Shown piece after piece: positions 7,615-15,302 of a stretch of DNA of 64,000 bases (within the stretch, counting starts at the first letter, position 1; the number at the start of each line of letters is the position of its first letter). The stretch comes from Thalassobacillus cyri (GTDB lineage: Bacteria; Bacillota; Bacilli; Bacillales; Halobacillaceae), in NCBI RefSeq assembly GCF_900107755.1, contig NZ_FNQR01000003.1, positions 294,283 through 358,282 on the forward strand. The letters run 5' to 3'. The notes under the pieces are model-generated. The model had not been told where the DNA came from and searched no databases. It saw nothing but the letters and a program-made list of their open reading frames with translations. The position numbers and the translations under genes were made by a program.

Positions 7615-8559
7615 TTATTTAATGTTTTGTCCTGCAGTGTTATTGGTATAAGCAGCTTTCGACTGTTTTTCCATCTTCGTCACTTTTTGTTTTTCCGGTT
7701 CATCATTCTTTGCTTGAACAAGCAGGTAAATGACTACAAAGTAGCCGATATAACCAATGATTTCTTCAAGCGACGGCATCGATGAATATCCGAACAACGC
7801 TTTTAGGAAAATACCTACATCGCCTGAGAATACCGGTGCCACACCAGTATCACGCAAGTAATGGGCGTAATCAATCGGATGCTCCGGCAAGAGCCATGTA
7901 ATATCATATACATGCGGCATGACACTTCCGATTATCTGCAAGTCTTGCATCATAGAAATCCCTTGGACGAACAGGCCTGCAGCAATCAATACAATGAATG
8001 CTCCCGTTACTTTGAAGAAGGTCTTCAAAGGGATGCGCATGGTTCCCTTGAAAAACAGGTAACTTACTGTGGCTGCGATGACTACCCCAGTGATCGCGCC
8101 CCAGCCCTGTAAACCTTTCCCGATATCTCCGCCAGTTATAGCAGCGAAGAAAAACACTGTTTCCACACCTTCACGAAGCACTACTAGAAAAGAGTGGATG
8201 ACCATCCCAATCACATTTCCTGTTGTGACGAGCTGCCCCATCTTTCCTTCCATTTCACCTTTCAGGTTTTTGCTGTGTTTTGCCATCCAAAATACCATTT
8301 GAGTCAATAAGAAAGAGGATACAAGCATGATAGTGACTTTTAGGTACATTTCACTTCCCATTGCTGCAAAACTCGTAAATACGACTTGGAACAACATCGC
8401 CACACCGATACTGGCGAGGACAGCAAGACCTGCACCGAGCCAGACAAACTTGGAGTATTGCTTATTTTCTGTCCTCTTGAGATAGGTGGTGATAATACCA
8501 ATGATCAAGAGTGCTTCTAACACTTCACGAAAGGTGATTAACAGCGCCTGGATTTCCAT
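7615..8559 (-). CDS. efeU: FTR1-family iron permease (EfeU type)
   Basis: A seven-helix integral membrane iron transporter of 314 residues. The two Fe-binding REXXE motifs are present: REVLE at residues 11-15 and REGVE at 129-133. Members import iron with the help of an extracytoplasmic partner. ATG at 8559 is preferred over GTG 8568, since AAGAGG would sit directly against the GTG. The gene follows the membrane-anchored partner gene by 21 bases, and both sit behind a Fur-controlled promoter at 9370-9398. No EfeB peroxidase gene is in the window, so this is the partial FTR1 arrangement found in many Firmicutes. Confidence 0.93.
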   Translation of the reverse strand: MEIQALLITFREVLEALLIIGIITTYLKRTENKQYSKFVWLGAGLAVLASIGVAMLFQVVFTSFAAMGSEMYLKVTIMLVSSFLLTQMVFWMAKHSKNLKGEMEGKMGQLVTTGNVIGMVIHSFLVVLREGVETVFFFAAITGGDIGKGLQGWGAITGVVIAATVSYLFFKGTMRIPLKTFFKVTGAFIVLIAAGLFVQGISMMQDLQIIGSVMPHVYDITWLLPEHPIDYAHYLRDTGVAPVFSGDVGIFLKALFGYSSMPSLEEIIGYIGYFVVIYLLVQAKNDEPEKQKVTKMEKQSKAAYTNNTAGQNIK

Positions 8560-8580
8560 GATTTCCACACCTCTTTAGAC

Positions 8581-9345
8581 TTAAGATCTTTTCCTTCTTT
8601 TCAAAAAGTAAAGTACAACGGCAATAATGACGCCGATTAAGACAATGAGCGGCAGCCAATTTTTCCACTCGGTGAAATCGGTGTACTTATCATTGGTGGA
8701 TTGATTGTCGTTTTCTTCTGCTGTGGCACTCCCAGTAAAATGGCCGGCATTAAATTCTTCAATATTCAACGGTTCTTTCAAAGCTTCTAATATGAAAGAT
8801 TTGCTTTCAAGATATTGTTCCTTATCAGATTCTTTCTCCCCTACCCCGAACAAACCAGGGTTTCCAAGAGCATCCAAAGCTAAATCGAATTGTTCTCTGA
8901 TTTGAGCATCAAGCTCAGAATCCTGCTCTTCTATGGCCGGGGATAAAGCTTTATATGTAGCAAACCCCTTGGCCAGAAGCTTTTTACTCGTATCATACTC
9001 TTCAAAATTGTTCTCTATCGCGTTTAAGCGTCTGGCTATATTCAAGCCTAACAGCTTTTGCATATTATTGATCGTAGCTTCTTTGTCTTCCTCTTCAATG
9101 GAGTTCAGGACCAGCTCTGATGCCTCTTTCCCCATGTGCATATCGACTTCTTCTTTAACCGTATTGAACAATGCTTCAGCTTCCTCGAAGTCTGGCGGAG
9201 ACTGGTTCAATTTCGCTACCATCTTTTCATATACCTGAGCGATTTTCTCTTCACTCGGGTCGCCATAAGAGTATGCAGCTGCATTTGATTGTATGGAAAA
9301 TGTCAGCAATACCATGATTGCTATAAACAAACTGAATTTTTTCAT
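8581..9345 (-). CDS. Extracytoplasmic FTR1 partner protein, C-terminally anchored
   Basis: A 254-residue protein with an N-terminal signal peptide (MKKFSLFIAIMVLLTFS, cleavage near SNAAA). A helical, acidic body covers residues 30-200. A low-complexity linker is followed by one C-terminal membrane helix and the basic end KRRKRS, giving a Nout anchored topology. Acidic helical proteins like this accompany FTR1 permeases and are thought to bind or deliver iron; the role here is inferred from the operon. I chose ATG 9345 because AGGAG lies nine bases upstream. Confidence 0.75.
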   Translation of the reverse strand: MKKFSLFIAIMVLLTFSIQSNAAAYSYGDPSEEKIAQVYEKMVAKLNQSPPDFEEAEALFNTVKEEVDMHMGKEASELVLNSIEEEDKEATINNMQKLLGLNIARRLNAIENNFEEYDTSKKLLAKGFATYKALSPAIEEQDSELDAQIREQFDLALDALGNPGLFGVGEKESDKEQYLESKSFILEALKEPLNIEEFNAGHFTGSATAEENDNQSTNDKYTDFTEWKNWLPLIVLIGVIIAVVLYFLKRRKRS

Positions 9346-9369
9346 CGATAGCAACTCCTGTCAAAATAA

Positions 9370-9398
9370 ATGATAAAGATTATCAATATCAATGTCAA
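9370..9398 (-). promoter_or_regulatory. Fur-controlled promoter of the FTR1 operon
   Basis: On the minus strand TTGACA (9398-9393) and TATCAT (9375-9370) are separated by 17 bases. The spacer and -10 box contain TGATAAAGATTATCA (9371-9385), which differs at one base from the 7-1-7 Bacillus Fur box TGATAATNATTATCA. Fur-Fe should block polymerase binding here. Confidence 0.88.
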
Positions 9399-9411
9399 TA
9401 AAAAAGCGCCT

Positions 9412-10170
9412 TCAGCCTGTCTTTTTATCGACCGAACCCTTGGTTTCTAACGGTTTACGTACAATATCGACTTTTATGTGACAACGAGACATCTCTTTGA
9501 CAATCGCAGGAAGCACAGAAGTCATATAGGCACGGAACTTGATGAACGACTGCCCTTTAGAGCGTACTTGATACGTAATCGGGATTTCCTTGACACGGAA
9601 GCCTTTTCTCACCAGGTTCAATGTCAATACTTGCGCATAATTATAATCATGAATGATTTCAGCATGTTGGATAGCCTGTCTTGAGAACGCGCGCATGCCT
9701 GACTGGCCATCATAGATCCATTTTCTAAGAAGAATGGATTGAAGAAAGGTAAAGAAATAATTGCCTAAACGGCGATGGATCTTCATCCCATCAATTGTAC
9801 CGAGAAATCGTGAACCCATGGTATAGTCGTATTCTCCATCTAAAATCGGCTGGATCAATTCTGGAATTTCCCAGGCGGGGTACTCATTATCAGCATCTAT
9901 CATGACAGCGACATCCGCTCTCAGCTGATAAGATTGCTTGAGTCCTTCCCGCACAGAGGCCCCTAACCCTTTATTGACGGTGTGTGTATAAATATGGTCG
10001 GCTCCTGCTTCCTTCGCCACTTCCACCGTCCTGTCCGTCGATCCGTCATTGATGACAAGAATTTCGACTTCAATTTGCGGGTGAAAGTTTCGAGGCACTT
10101 TACGAATAACCTGTCCAATAGATTCTTCTTCATTATGAGCTGGTAGAAATACGATGACTTTCTGTTTCAT
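9412..10170 (-). CDS. GT2 glycosyltransferase, polyprenyl-phosphate sugar synthase type
   Basis: A 252-residue single GT-A domain with LPAHNEEESIG at the N-terminus, VINDGSTDRT (39-48) and the metal/nucleotide site IDADNEYP (Asp92-Ala-Asp94). It resembles dolichyl-phosphate mannose/glucose synthases but lacks C-terminal membrane helices, so it probably acts peripherally on the inner membrane face. It should load a sugar from a nucleotide donor onto undecaprenyl phosphate. ATG 10170 has AAAGGA eight bases upstream and lies 38 bases inside the preceding gene, which implies translational coupling. Confidence 0.8.
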   Translation of the reverse strand: MKQKVIVFLPAHNEEESIGQVIRKVPRNFHPQIEVEILVINDGSTDRTVEVAKEAGADHIYTHTVNKGLGASVREGLKQSYQLRADVAVMIDADNEYPAWEIPELIQPILDGEYDYTMGSRFLGTIDGMKIHRRLGNYFFTFLQSILLRKWIYDGQSGMRAFSRQAIQHAEIIHDYNYAQVLTLNLVRKGFRVKEIPITYQVRSKGQSFIKFRAYMTSVLPAIVKEMSRCHIKVDIVRKPLETKGSVDKKTG

Positions 10171-11629
10171 GTTTATGTTCCTTTCTTGCATATTTGAGTG
10201 CATCTGTAAGTACGGATCCTCTGCTATGGCCAGGATAAGGGGCTCCTAATAATTGAGCTACGGTCGGTGCTACAGAAATCAAACTATGTTTATCATCAAT
10301 CACTTTCCCTTGTTCAATCTGTGGCCCATACATGAAGAATGGGACATAACGCTCCCCTTCATCAAGGTGACCATGTCCTCCGATACCATCTGCCTGGCCA
10401 TGATCCGCACAGATAAGCAAGGTGGTATTCTTCATATATCCCTTCGTATCCATCCAGGAAACGAACTCCTCGATCAAGTGGTCGGCCTCCTCGATTTTTT
10501 GGATATATTCATCATAGAGGACACCACGACTATGACCTGTTTGATCCGTACTGATCAATTGAATATTGAAAAAGTCCAAGTCTTCCTTTTCCATGATGCG
10601 TTTTGCATTTTCCAGAATTCCCTTGTCGACAGAATCGTTGTCCATTACAGCCGTATAGGCATCTACGTCGTCTCCCATGGCATCTATCAAATGAGCCACC
10701 CCTAGAAGACGGCCTTTTTTCCCTATTTTGCGTAAAGAGTCAAAAATTGATTCCACCTTGATACCCAGCTTCCACACCATATTCGATTTAATGCCATGCT
10801 CCTGAGGATAGGTGCCGGTCATCATGGAAGAAAAGCAGACGACAGTCCTTGCGGGGTAAACGGTTTCCATCTGAGCATATTCCGTACCATTTTTCCGAAG
10901 TTTGTCCAGGAAAGGAGTATTCGCTTCCTGGAAACGTTCCTTTCTCATTCCATCGATGACAATCATGATTACTTTATCACTTTTCTCACCGGTGTCCTCA
11001 ATAGGTTCTGTTAAGGTTTCTTTTACTTCTGGCTTCCAGTCAAACAAATAGCGGTGAAGAATCCAGCTTAACGCCCATACTCCCAACAGGAACAAAGCGT
11101 ATGACGTATAGTCAACCGCCATGCCGTTGCCTAGCTTGTCGTAAAACAAATCCCATACGGAAAGAATCAGTAGAAACTTAGGCAGCTGCTCCTGGGCATT
11201 TCCACTTGTCGAATCACTATTTTTCAATACAAGCTTCCAGAAACGTGTGAAATTGAGCCATGAAGTGCCAATACGTAAATGATAATAAAAGGTGCCCCAA
11301 AAAAAGACCGTAAAAAAGAAATATAGACCAAGCGCAAACGTTAATAGAGGGAGATTCACCTCACCCCAAAGGATTAAGTAGGCCACAAACGGCAGCCATA
11401 AATAATTACGTAAAAGCAAGGGGAAATCAAAGTGATAATGTAATGCCAGCAACGGCACAATTAATAACAAACTGAATCCTGCCGTTTGCCAGAAAGAAGG
11501 ATTCCCCCATTCTCCTATATAAAAGAGGAGTATCGTACCGACGACAAAAATCGGTGTGAACGGTTTCCCTTCATTCAACAAGTTCCAACCTCTTGCAGCA
11601 ATCACCTCAAATGTGGATGCCTGCTTCAT
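10133..11629 (-). CDS. Membrane protein with alkaline-phosphatase-superfamily (phosphodiesterase) domain
   Basis: A 498-residue protein. Residues 1-195 hold about six membrane helices. Residues 218-480 form a type I phosphodiesterase/nucleotide pyrophosphatase-like domain, with metal-site VIDGMR (Asp226), a likely nucleophile Thr262 in YPARTVV, the family block TGTYPQEHGI, and the ligands STDQTGHS, ADHGQ and GGHGH. It probably hydrolyses or transfers a phospho-group at the outer membrane face. The substrate is unknown; a lipid-linked or teichoic-type phosphodiester would fit the neighbours. It starts one base after the stop of the UPF0104 gene. Confidence 0.78.
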   Translation of the reverse strand: MKQASTFEVIAARGWNLLNEGKPFTPIFVVGTILLFYIGEWGNPSFWQTAGFSLLLIVPLLALHYHFDFPLLLRNYLWLPFVAYLILWGEVNLPLLTFALGLYFFFTVFFWGTFYYHLRIGTSWLNFTRFWKLVLKNSDSTSGNAQEQLPKFLLILSVWDLFYDKLGNGMAVDYTSYALFLLGVWALSWILHRYLFDWKPEVKETLTEPIEDTGEKSDKVIMIVIDGMRKERFQEANTPFLDKLRKNGTEYAQMETVYPARTVVCFSSMMTGTYPQEHGIKSNMVWKLGIKVESIFDSLRKIGKKGRLLGVAHLIDAMGDDVDAYTAVMDNDSVDKGILENAKRIMEKEDLDFFNIQLISTDQTGHSRGVLYDEYIQKIEEADHLIEEFVSWMDTKGYMKNTTLLICADHGQADGIGGHGHLDEGERYVPFFMYGPQIEQGKVIDDKHSLISVAPTVAQLLGAPYPGHSRGSVLTDALKYARKEHKHETESHRISTSS

Positions 11630-11630
11630 A

Positions 11631-12557
11631 TTAATCTTCCTTTCTTTTCAACCAATGCTTGATCGTTGACCATGAAATAGGAACACTTAAAATAAGATAA
11701 ATACCTACTACAAATGAAAAGATGAATTTAAACCCGTGGGTAATGACTGCTATGGTATAGGCTTCCTTTATCGGGACTCGATAGGCCGCCAATGCAAAAC
11801 TCATAAAGCTCTCGTAAGTACCGATTCCCCCAGGGGAAAAATGAAAGACTTGCCCGGCAATGGTAAAACTATTTATCCAAAGGGATTGCAGGTAGGATAA
11901 TGATAGGCTGAACTCGGTAGTTACTGCGAATATAACCAGCGCTTCCAGGCACCAGCTTAGTATAATAAGGGTAAAGATAATCATACCTTTGGCCGCGAAT
12001 AAAATAGATAAGATTTGCCTGGCATGATTAATCAGGACATTTCGCCATTTTTCTTTAAGCAGAAGCAAACCTAATAGAAGACCCCCGCCAATAACCAACA
12101 TAATAAGAAAATAGTATGATAACGATAACCCTAAATACAGGACTCCGATAATCGCGATCAGCCCTAAAACCATCAAATCAAGCAGCCTCATGACTACGAC
12201 TGATTGCAAAGCAGTTTTCCATGTCACTTTTTCCGACTGAGCCAGATAGCCTGTTCGTACAATATCTCCTACTTTAATGGGAAGGAGATGGTTTATGAAT
12301 AGACTGTACATTACTCCATCCACAAACACTTTCACACTTATTTGCTTTCCTACATACAGCTGCCAGGCTTTTGCTCGAATAATAAAAGCAGCCAAATAAA
12401 AGCATGTCATCGTCGTCACTAACCAGAAGTTTCCAAATAGCTGCTTAACTTGTGATAAAATATAGGAAAGGTCGAAAACCAAGTAGGTCAACCAAATAAA
12501 GCATATGCCGACGACCAGCCTGCCTCCCCAAAATACATATCGCTTTACCCGCTGCAT
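11631..12557 (-). CDS. UPF0104/LPG-synthase-TM family membrane protein
   Basis: A 308-residue integral membrane protein with eight or more hydrophobic segments and the family markers LPIKVGDIVRTGYL and FSPGGIGTYESFM. It corresponds to the flippase-like membrane half of MprF, without the aminoacyl-transferase domain. Stand-alone members occur in glycolipid and polyprenyl-glycan clusters, where a lipid-handling role is suspected. ATG 12557 overlaps the end of the epimerase gene by 13 bases; no strong ribosome binding site is seen, so coupling is likely. Confidence 0.78.
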   Translation of the reverse strand: MQRVKRYVFWGGRLVVGICFIWLTYLVFDLSYILSQVKQLFGNFWLVTTMTCFYLAAFIIRAKAWQLYVGKQISVKVFVDGVMYSLFINHLLPIKVGDIVRTGYLAQSEKVTWKTALQSVVVMRLLDLMVLGLIAIIGVLYLGLSLSYYFLIMLVIGGGLLLGLLLLKEKWRNVLINHARQILSILFAAKGMIIFTLIILSWCLEALVIFAVTTEFSLSLSYLQSLWINSFTIAGQVFHFSPGGIGTYESFMSFALAAYRVPIKEAYTIAVITHGFKFIFSFVVGIYLILSVPISWSTIKHWLKRKED

Positions 12558-13489
12558 GAATCTGTCCAACGAACCATTTTTTCGATTCCCTCTCCAATGG
12601 AAATTTTGGGCTTGTAACCAAGTTGAGCTTCCGCTTTTGCTATATCCGCCCAAGTGGTCACCACATCTCCCATACGCCACGGTTTTTGAATAATTTCCAT
12701 AGTTGGATAAAACTTTCGGAAGTTATCCAGTAATCGCTCCATTGAAATGGGATCGCCATAACCAATATTGAATGTTTCATTCTCGTGGCGCGTTTCCAGA
12801 ACAGCACTGACTCCATCTACAATATCATCAATATAGGTGTAGTCCCGTGATGTCCCACTTCCATATATCTCTATGGGCAATCCTTTGGATAATCGCTCTG
12901 TAAACTTAGGAATCGCCATGTCGGGACGCGCCCATGGTCCATAGACAGTGAAAAAGCGCAGGATGGACAACTGAAATCCATATAAGTGCTGGAAAGAATG
13001 ACAGAAAGATTCAGCTCCGTATTTAGAAGCTGCATATGGGGATACTACTTTCCCATCCGCCATCCCCTCTGATAGCGGCTTATCTGCTTTATTTCCATAT
13101 ACAGAAGATGATGATGAAAAAACCACATGAGAGACCCCTGTTTCCCCTGCATACCTCAACACATTGATCGTCATTTCAATGTCATATTGAACATAAGCCA
13201 AGGGTTCCTTCACAGAGTATGCCACTCCCGGTAGTGCAGCCAGGTGGATGACTACATCGAATTGCTTTGCTTGAAATATTTTCCGGCACTCCTGTTTATC
13301 CATCAGATCAGCATGAACAAAATGAAAATCACCAATCATTTTCACTTGCTCCAACTGCTGTTTTTTTCTATCGGGATCATAATAGGGATCAAAATTATCA
13401 ACAATGGTAATATCATGATTTTCTTTAATGAGTCTGGAGCAGACGTGCGATCCAATAAAGCCCGCTCCGCCCGTAACTAATATACGCAA
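12545..13489 (-). CDS. NAD-dependent nucleotide-sugar epimerase (UDP-glucuronate/UDP-glucose 4-epimerase type)
   Basis: A 314-residue extended short-chain dehydrogenase with NAD-binding GGAGFIG (7-13), the SSSSVYG strand and catalytic Tyr152/Lys156 in YAASK. RFFTVYGPWARPDMA is characteristic of UDP-glucuronate 4-epimerases and WbpP-type enzymes, so UDP-glucuronate from Ugd is a plausible substrate; substrate choice is inferred. TTG at 13489 is favoured, with GAGGTGG about five bases before it and the product beginning MRILVTGG; ATG 13507 is the alternative. It is first in a tight four-gene run (epimerase, UPF0104, phosphodiesterase, GT2). Confidence 0.85.
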   Translation of the reverse strand: MRILVTGGAGFIGSHVCSRLIKENHDITIVDNFDPYYDPDRKKQQLEQVKMIGDFHFVHADLMDKQECRKIFQAKQFDVVIHLAALPGVAYSVKEPLAYVQYDIEMTINVLRYAGETGVSHVVFSSSSSVYGNKADKPLSEGMADGKVVSPYAASKYGAESFCHSFQHLYGFQLSILRFFTVYGPWARPDMAIPKFTERLSKGLPIEIYGSGTSRDYTYIDDIVDGVSAVLETRHENETFNIGYGDPISMERLLDNFRKFYPTMEIIQKPWRMGDVVTTWADIAKAEAQLGYKPKISIGEGIEKMVRWTDSCSG

Positions 13490-13523
13490 CCTTGCCACCT
13501 CGATCATCGGTTCTCAAAGTAAA

Positions 13524-13550
13524 AAACCTTGTTCTGTGGAAACAAGGTTT
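13524..13550 (-). terminator. Terminator between the Fur-regulated lipoprotein gene and the glycan operon
   Basis: AAACCTTGTT (13524-13533) pairs with AACAAGGTTT (13541-13550), with a six-T run following on the minus strand. Confidence 0.88.
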
Positions 13551-13582
13551 CTTACATCTATCATAACCTATTTCAGGCTGAT

Positions 13583-14785
13583 TTACTTCGCTTTTTCAAT
13601 GATGGAATTAAGTGTTCCTTCAATCTTTTCAAGGACTTCCATCGCTTTTTCTTTTTCATCAGACTTGACCGCATCTAAATATGTCTGCGCCTGTTCATTC
13701 AAGGTATTGTATGCATCTTCTCCTTGCATACGTTTGATATCACTGGCGATCATATCAATGAATAGTGCACCTTCAAGAGCAGTAATGGCAGATTTATCTT
13801 CGCCCCAATATTCTTCACTTTCTTCATATTCATGAAGAGCTACTTTAGATAGACCACGGACAAATGCATGGTTTACGGCTTCCGGGTCAAGCTCTTTCAC
13901 ATCTGTTTCAAGGTTGAAATTCTTTTCAATGATTTTCGCATCTTCTTCGGCATACTTTGTTATATATTCAGAGATAGATTGGTAGAATGCCCAGCCTTCT
14001 GCTTGTTCTACTTTTGCTTTGTCCGGATCTTCTTCCGCTTCTTTAGCGGCCTTCGTTGCATATCCATTAGGTACAGCCCCTGCTGCAAGGTAGAATGTCT
14101 TCATCAATGTCTTGTCGACCACTTGCTTACCTAATTGGAAACCGAGGTTATCATCATTTTCAACAGCTTTTTCAATTTCACTGAATCCAGCGTCAATTTG
14201 ATCCACCATATTGGTTTCATAAGCAGCGTCACGTTTTTCGACTGTTTCCTTCAACACTTCATAATATTCTTTTGCTTCAGCAATCTCTTCGTTTACTTCT
14301 TCTTTCTTACCCCAGTTTTCGTCGATCTCCTGGAATTCATGTTTGATAGTTAAATAGAAAACTTTTTGAGTTAATTTATCGAAGATTTGTTTGACGACCT
14401 GACCATCCATTTCACCATTTTTCCCAGCTTCTAAAGCTGTAGAAATCTGCTGATCAATGTTACCGTCACGTTCTGCTACCAGTGGCTGTAGTTGATTATT
14501 ATAAAGGTCAATCACTTTTTGGTAATCTACTTCTTCGCCTTCGCCTGCTTTTGCAAGCTCGTCTTTACCTTCCTTGTAAGCAGCTACAAAATCAGCATCT
14601 TCTTCTTTATCATTGGCTTCTTCGCTCTCACTGCCGCTTTCCTCCGAAGCTTTTTCCTCTTCGTTGCCTTGCGTTGTTTCTTCTTCTTTACTTTTATCCT
14701 CAGAACCCTGATCACTCTGCCCACATGCAGCTAGTACCAGTCCAATAGCTAACAACAGATATAACAGAACACTCTTCTTAAACAT
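13583..14785 (-). CDS. Fur-regulated lipoprotein with repeated helical domains, putative iron-uptake partner
   Basis: A 400-residue lipoprotein. A lipobox LVLAAC ends the signal peptide near residue 21 and is followed by an acidic linker (25-62) rich in Glu, Ser and Asp. The body shows related helical segments. LVAERDGNID...KQIFDKLTQKVFYLT and VEKRDAAYET...KQVVDKTLMKTFYLA are clear counterparts, and a third, weaker copy lies near YAEEDAKIIE...FVRGLSKVALHEY. I recognise no exact family. Its consensus Fur-controlled promoter and closeness to FTR1 suggest a surface iron-binding component. Its own terminator separates it from the glycan genes downstream. Confidence 0.72.
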   Translation of the reverse strand: MFKKSVLLYLLLAIGLVLAACGQSDQGSEDKSKEEETTQGNEEEKASEESGSESEEANDKEEDADFVAAYKEGKDELAKAGEGEEVDYQKVIDLYNNQLQPLVAERDGNIDQQISTALEAGKNGEMDGQVVKQIFDKLTQKVFYLTIKHEFQEIDENWGKKEEVNEEIAEAKEYYEVLKETVEKRDAAYETNMVDQIDAGFSEIEKAVENDDNLGFQLGKQVVDKTLMKTFYLAAGAVPNGYATKAAKEAEEDPDKAKVEQAEGWAFYQSISEYITKYAEEDAKIIEKNFNLETDVKELDPEAVNHAFVRGLSKVALHEYEESEEYWGEDKSAITALEGALFIDMIASDIKRMQGEDAYNTLNEQAQTYLDAVKSDEKEKAMEVLEKIEGTLNSIIEKAK

Positions 14786-14814
14786 TTCGGTTCCCCCTGT
14801 ACTTATGTATTAAT

Positions 14815-14829
14815 TGATAATGAATTTCA
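14815..14829 (-). promoter_or_regulatory. Second Fur-like box near the lipoprotein transcription start
   Basis: TGATAATGAATTTCA fits the 7-1-7 Fur box with two mismatches and lies just downstream of the -10 box at 14842-14847. Confidence 0.55.
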
Positions 14830-14841
14830 TTTGCAAAAATA

Positions 14842-14870
14842 ATTATATAGAGAATGATTCTCATTGTCAA
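14842..14870 (-). promoter_or_regulatory. Consensus sigma-A promoter with Fur palindrome in the spacer
   Basis: On the minus strand TTGACA (14870-14865) and TATAAT (14847-14842) are perfect hexamers 17 bases apart. The spacer contains the palindrome GAGAATGATTCTC (14850-14862), part of the 19-bp Fur-box-like GAGAATGATTCTCATTGTC. This is one of the strongest promoters in the window and should be tightly iron-repressed. Confidence 0.9.
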
Positions 14871-15216
14871 CCTGCTCGCTAGCTAGATTCAGAGTTTTCA
14901 CGTATTGTTCATAAATACATCCTTATCAATAAAAATGAAGCAGCTTTAAAAACAAGACTGCTCTTCGGTTTGTTGCTTGTTCTCAGCAGTATTATTTCTT
15001 CTTTTGTATGTCCATGATGACCCTTGCACTCTATTTTCATTTAAAAAAATTGTTTAGTAGATGTTAAAAAATACAGGTAATAACGACCATGATATTAGAC
15101 CCATTAAACAAAACAGATACCGGACTTTATCCACGGGTTGAGTGCGTCTTAGTCTGTCCCCGTCTCATTCTGCTTCTTTCCTTCTACGTTTAAATACCTA
15201 CCTGCTATTCCCTCAA
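14871..15216. other. Intergenic stretch between lipoprotein and phoD: nothing recognised
   Basis: About 350 AT-rich bases between two divergent starvation-responsive promoters. I see no supported reading frame or RNA element. Confidence 0.4.
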
Positions 15217-15258
15217 TTTACATTCCTTAACAGGGAGTTAATGTTTACTCCCTATAAT
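15217..15258 (+). promoter_or_regulatory. PhoP-type direct repeats and -10 box of the phoD operon
   Basis: TTTACA (15217), TTAACA (15227) and TTAATG (15238) recur at 10-11 base intervals, matching the TT(A/T/C)ACA direct repeats of Bacillus Pho boxes. A perfect TATAAT at 15253-15258 follows. This predicts PhoP-P activation on phosphate starvation. Confidence 0.78.
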
Positions 15259-15302
15259 TGCAATTGTTCCAAACAATAGGAATGAAGAAAGGGGACGAGC
15301 AC

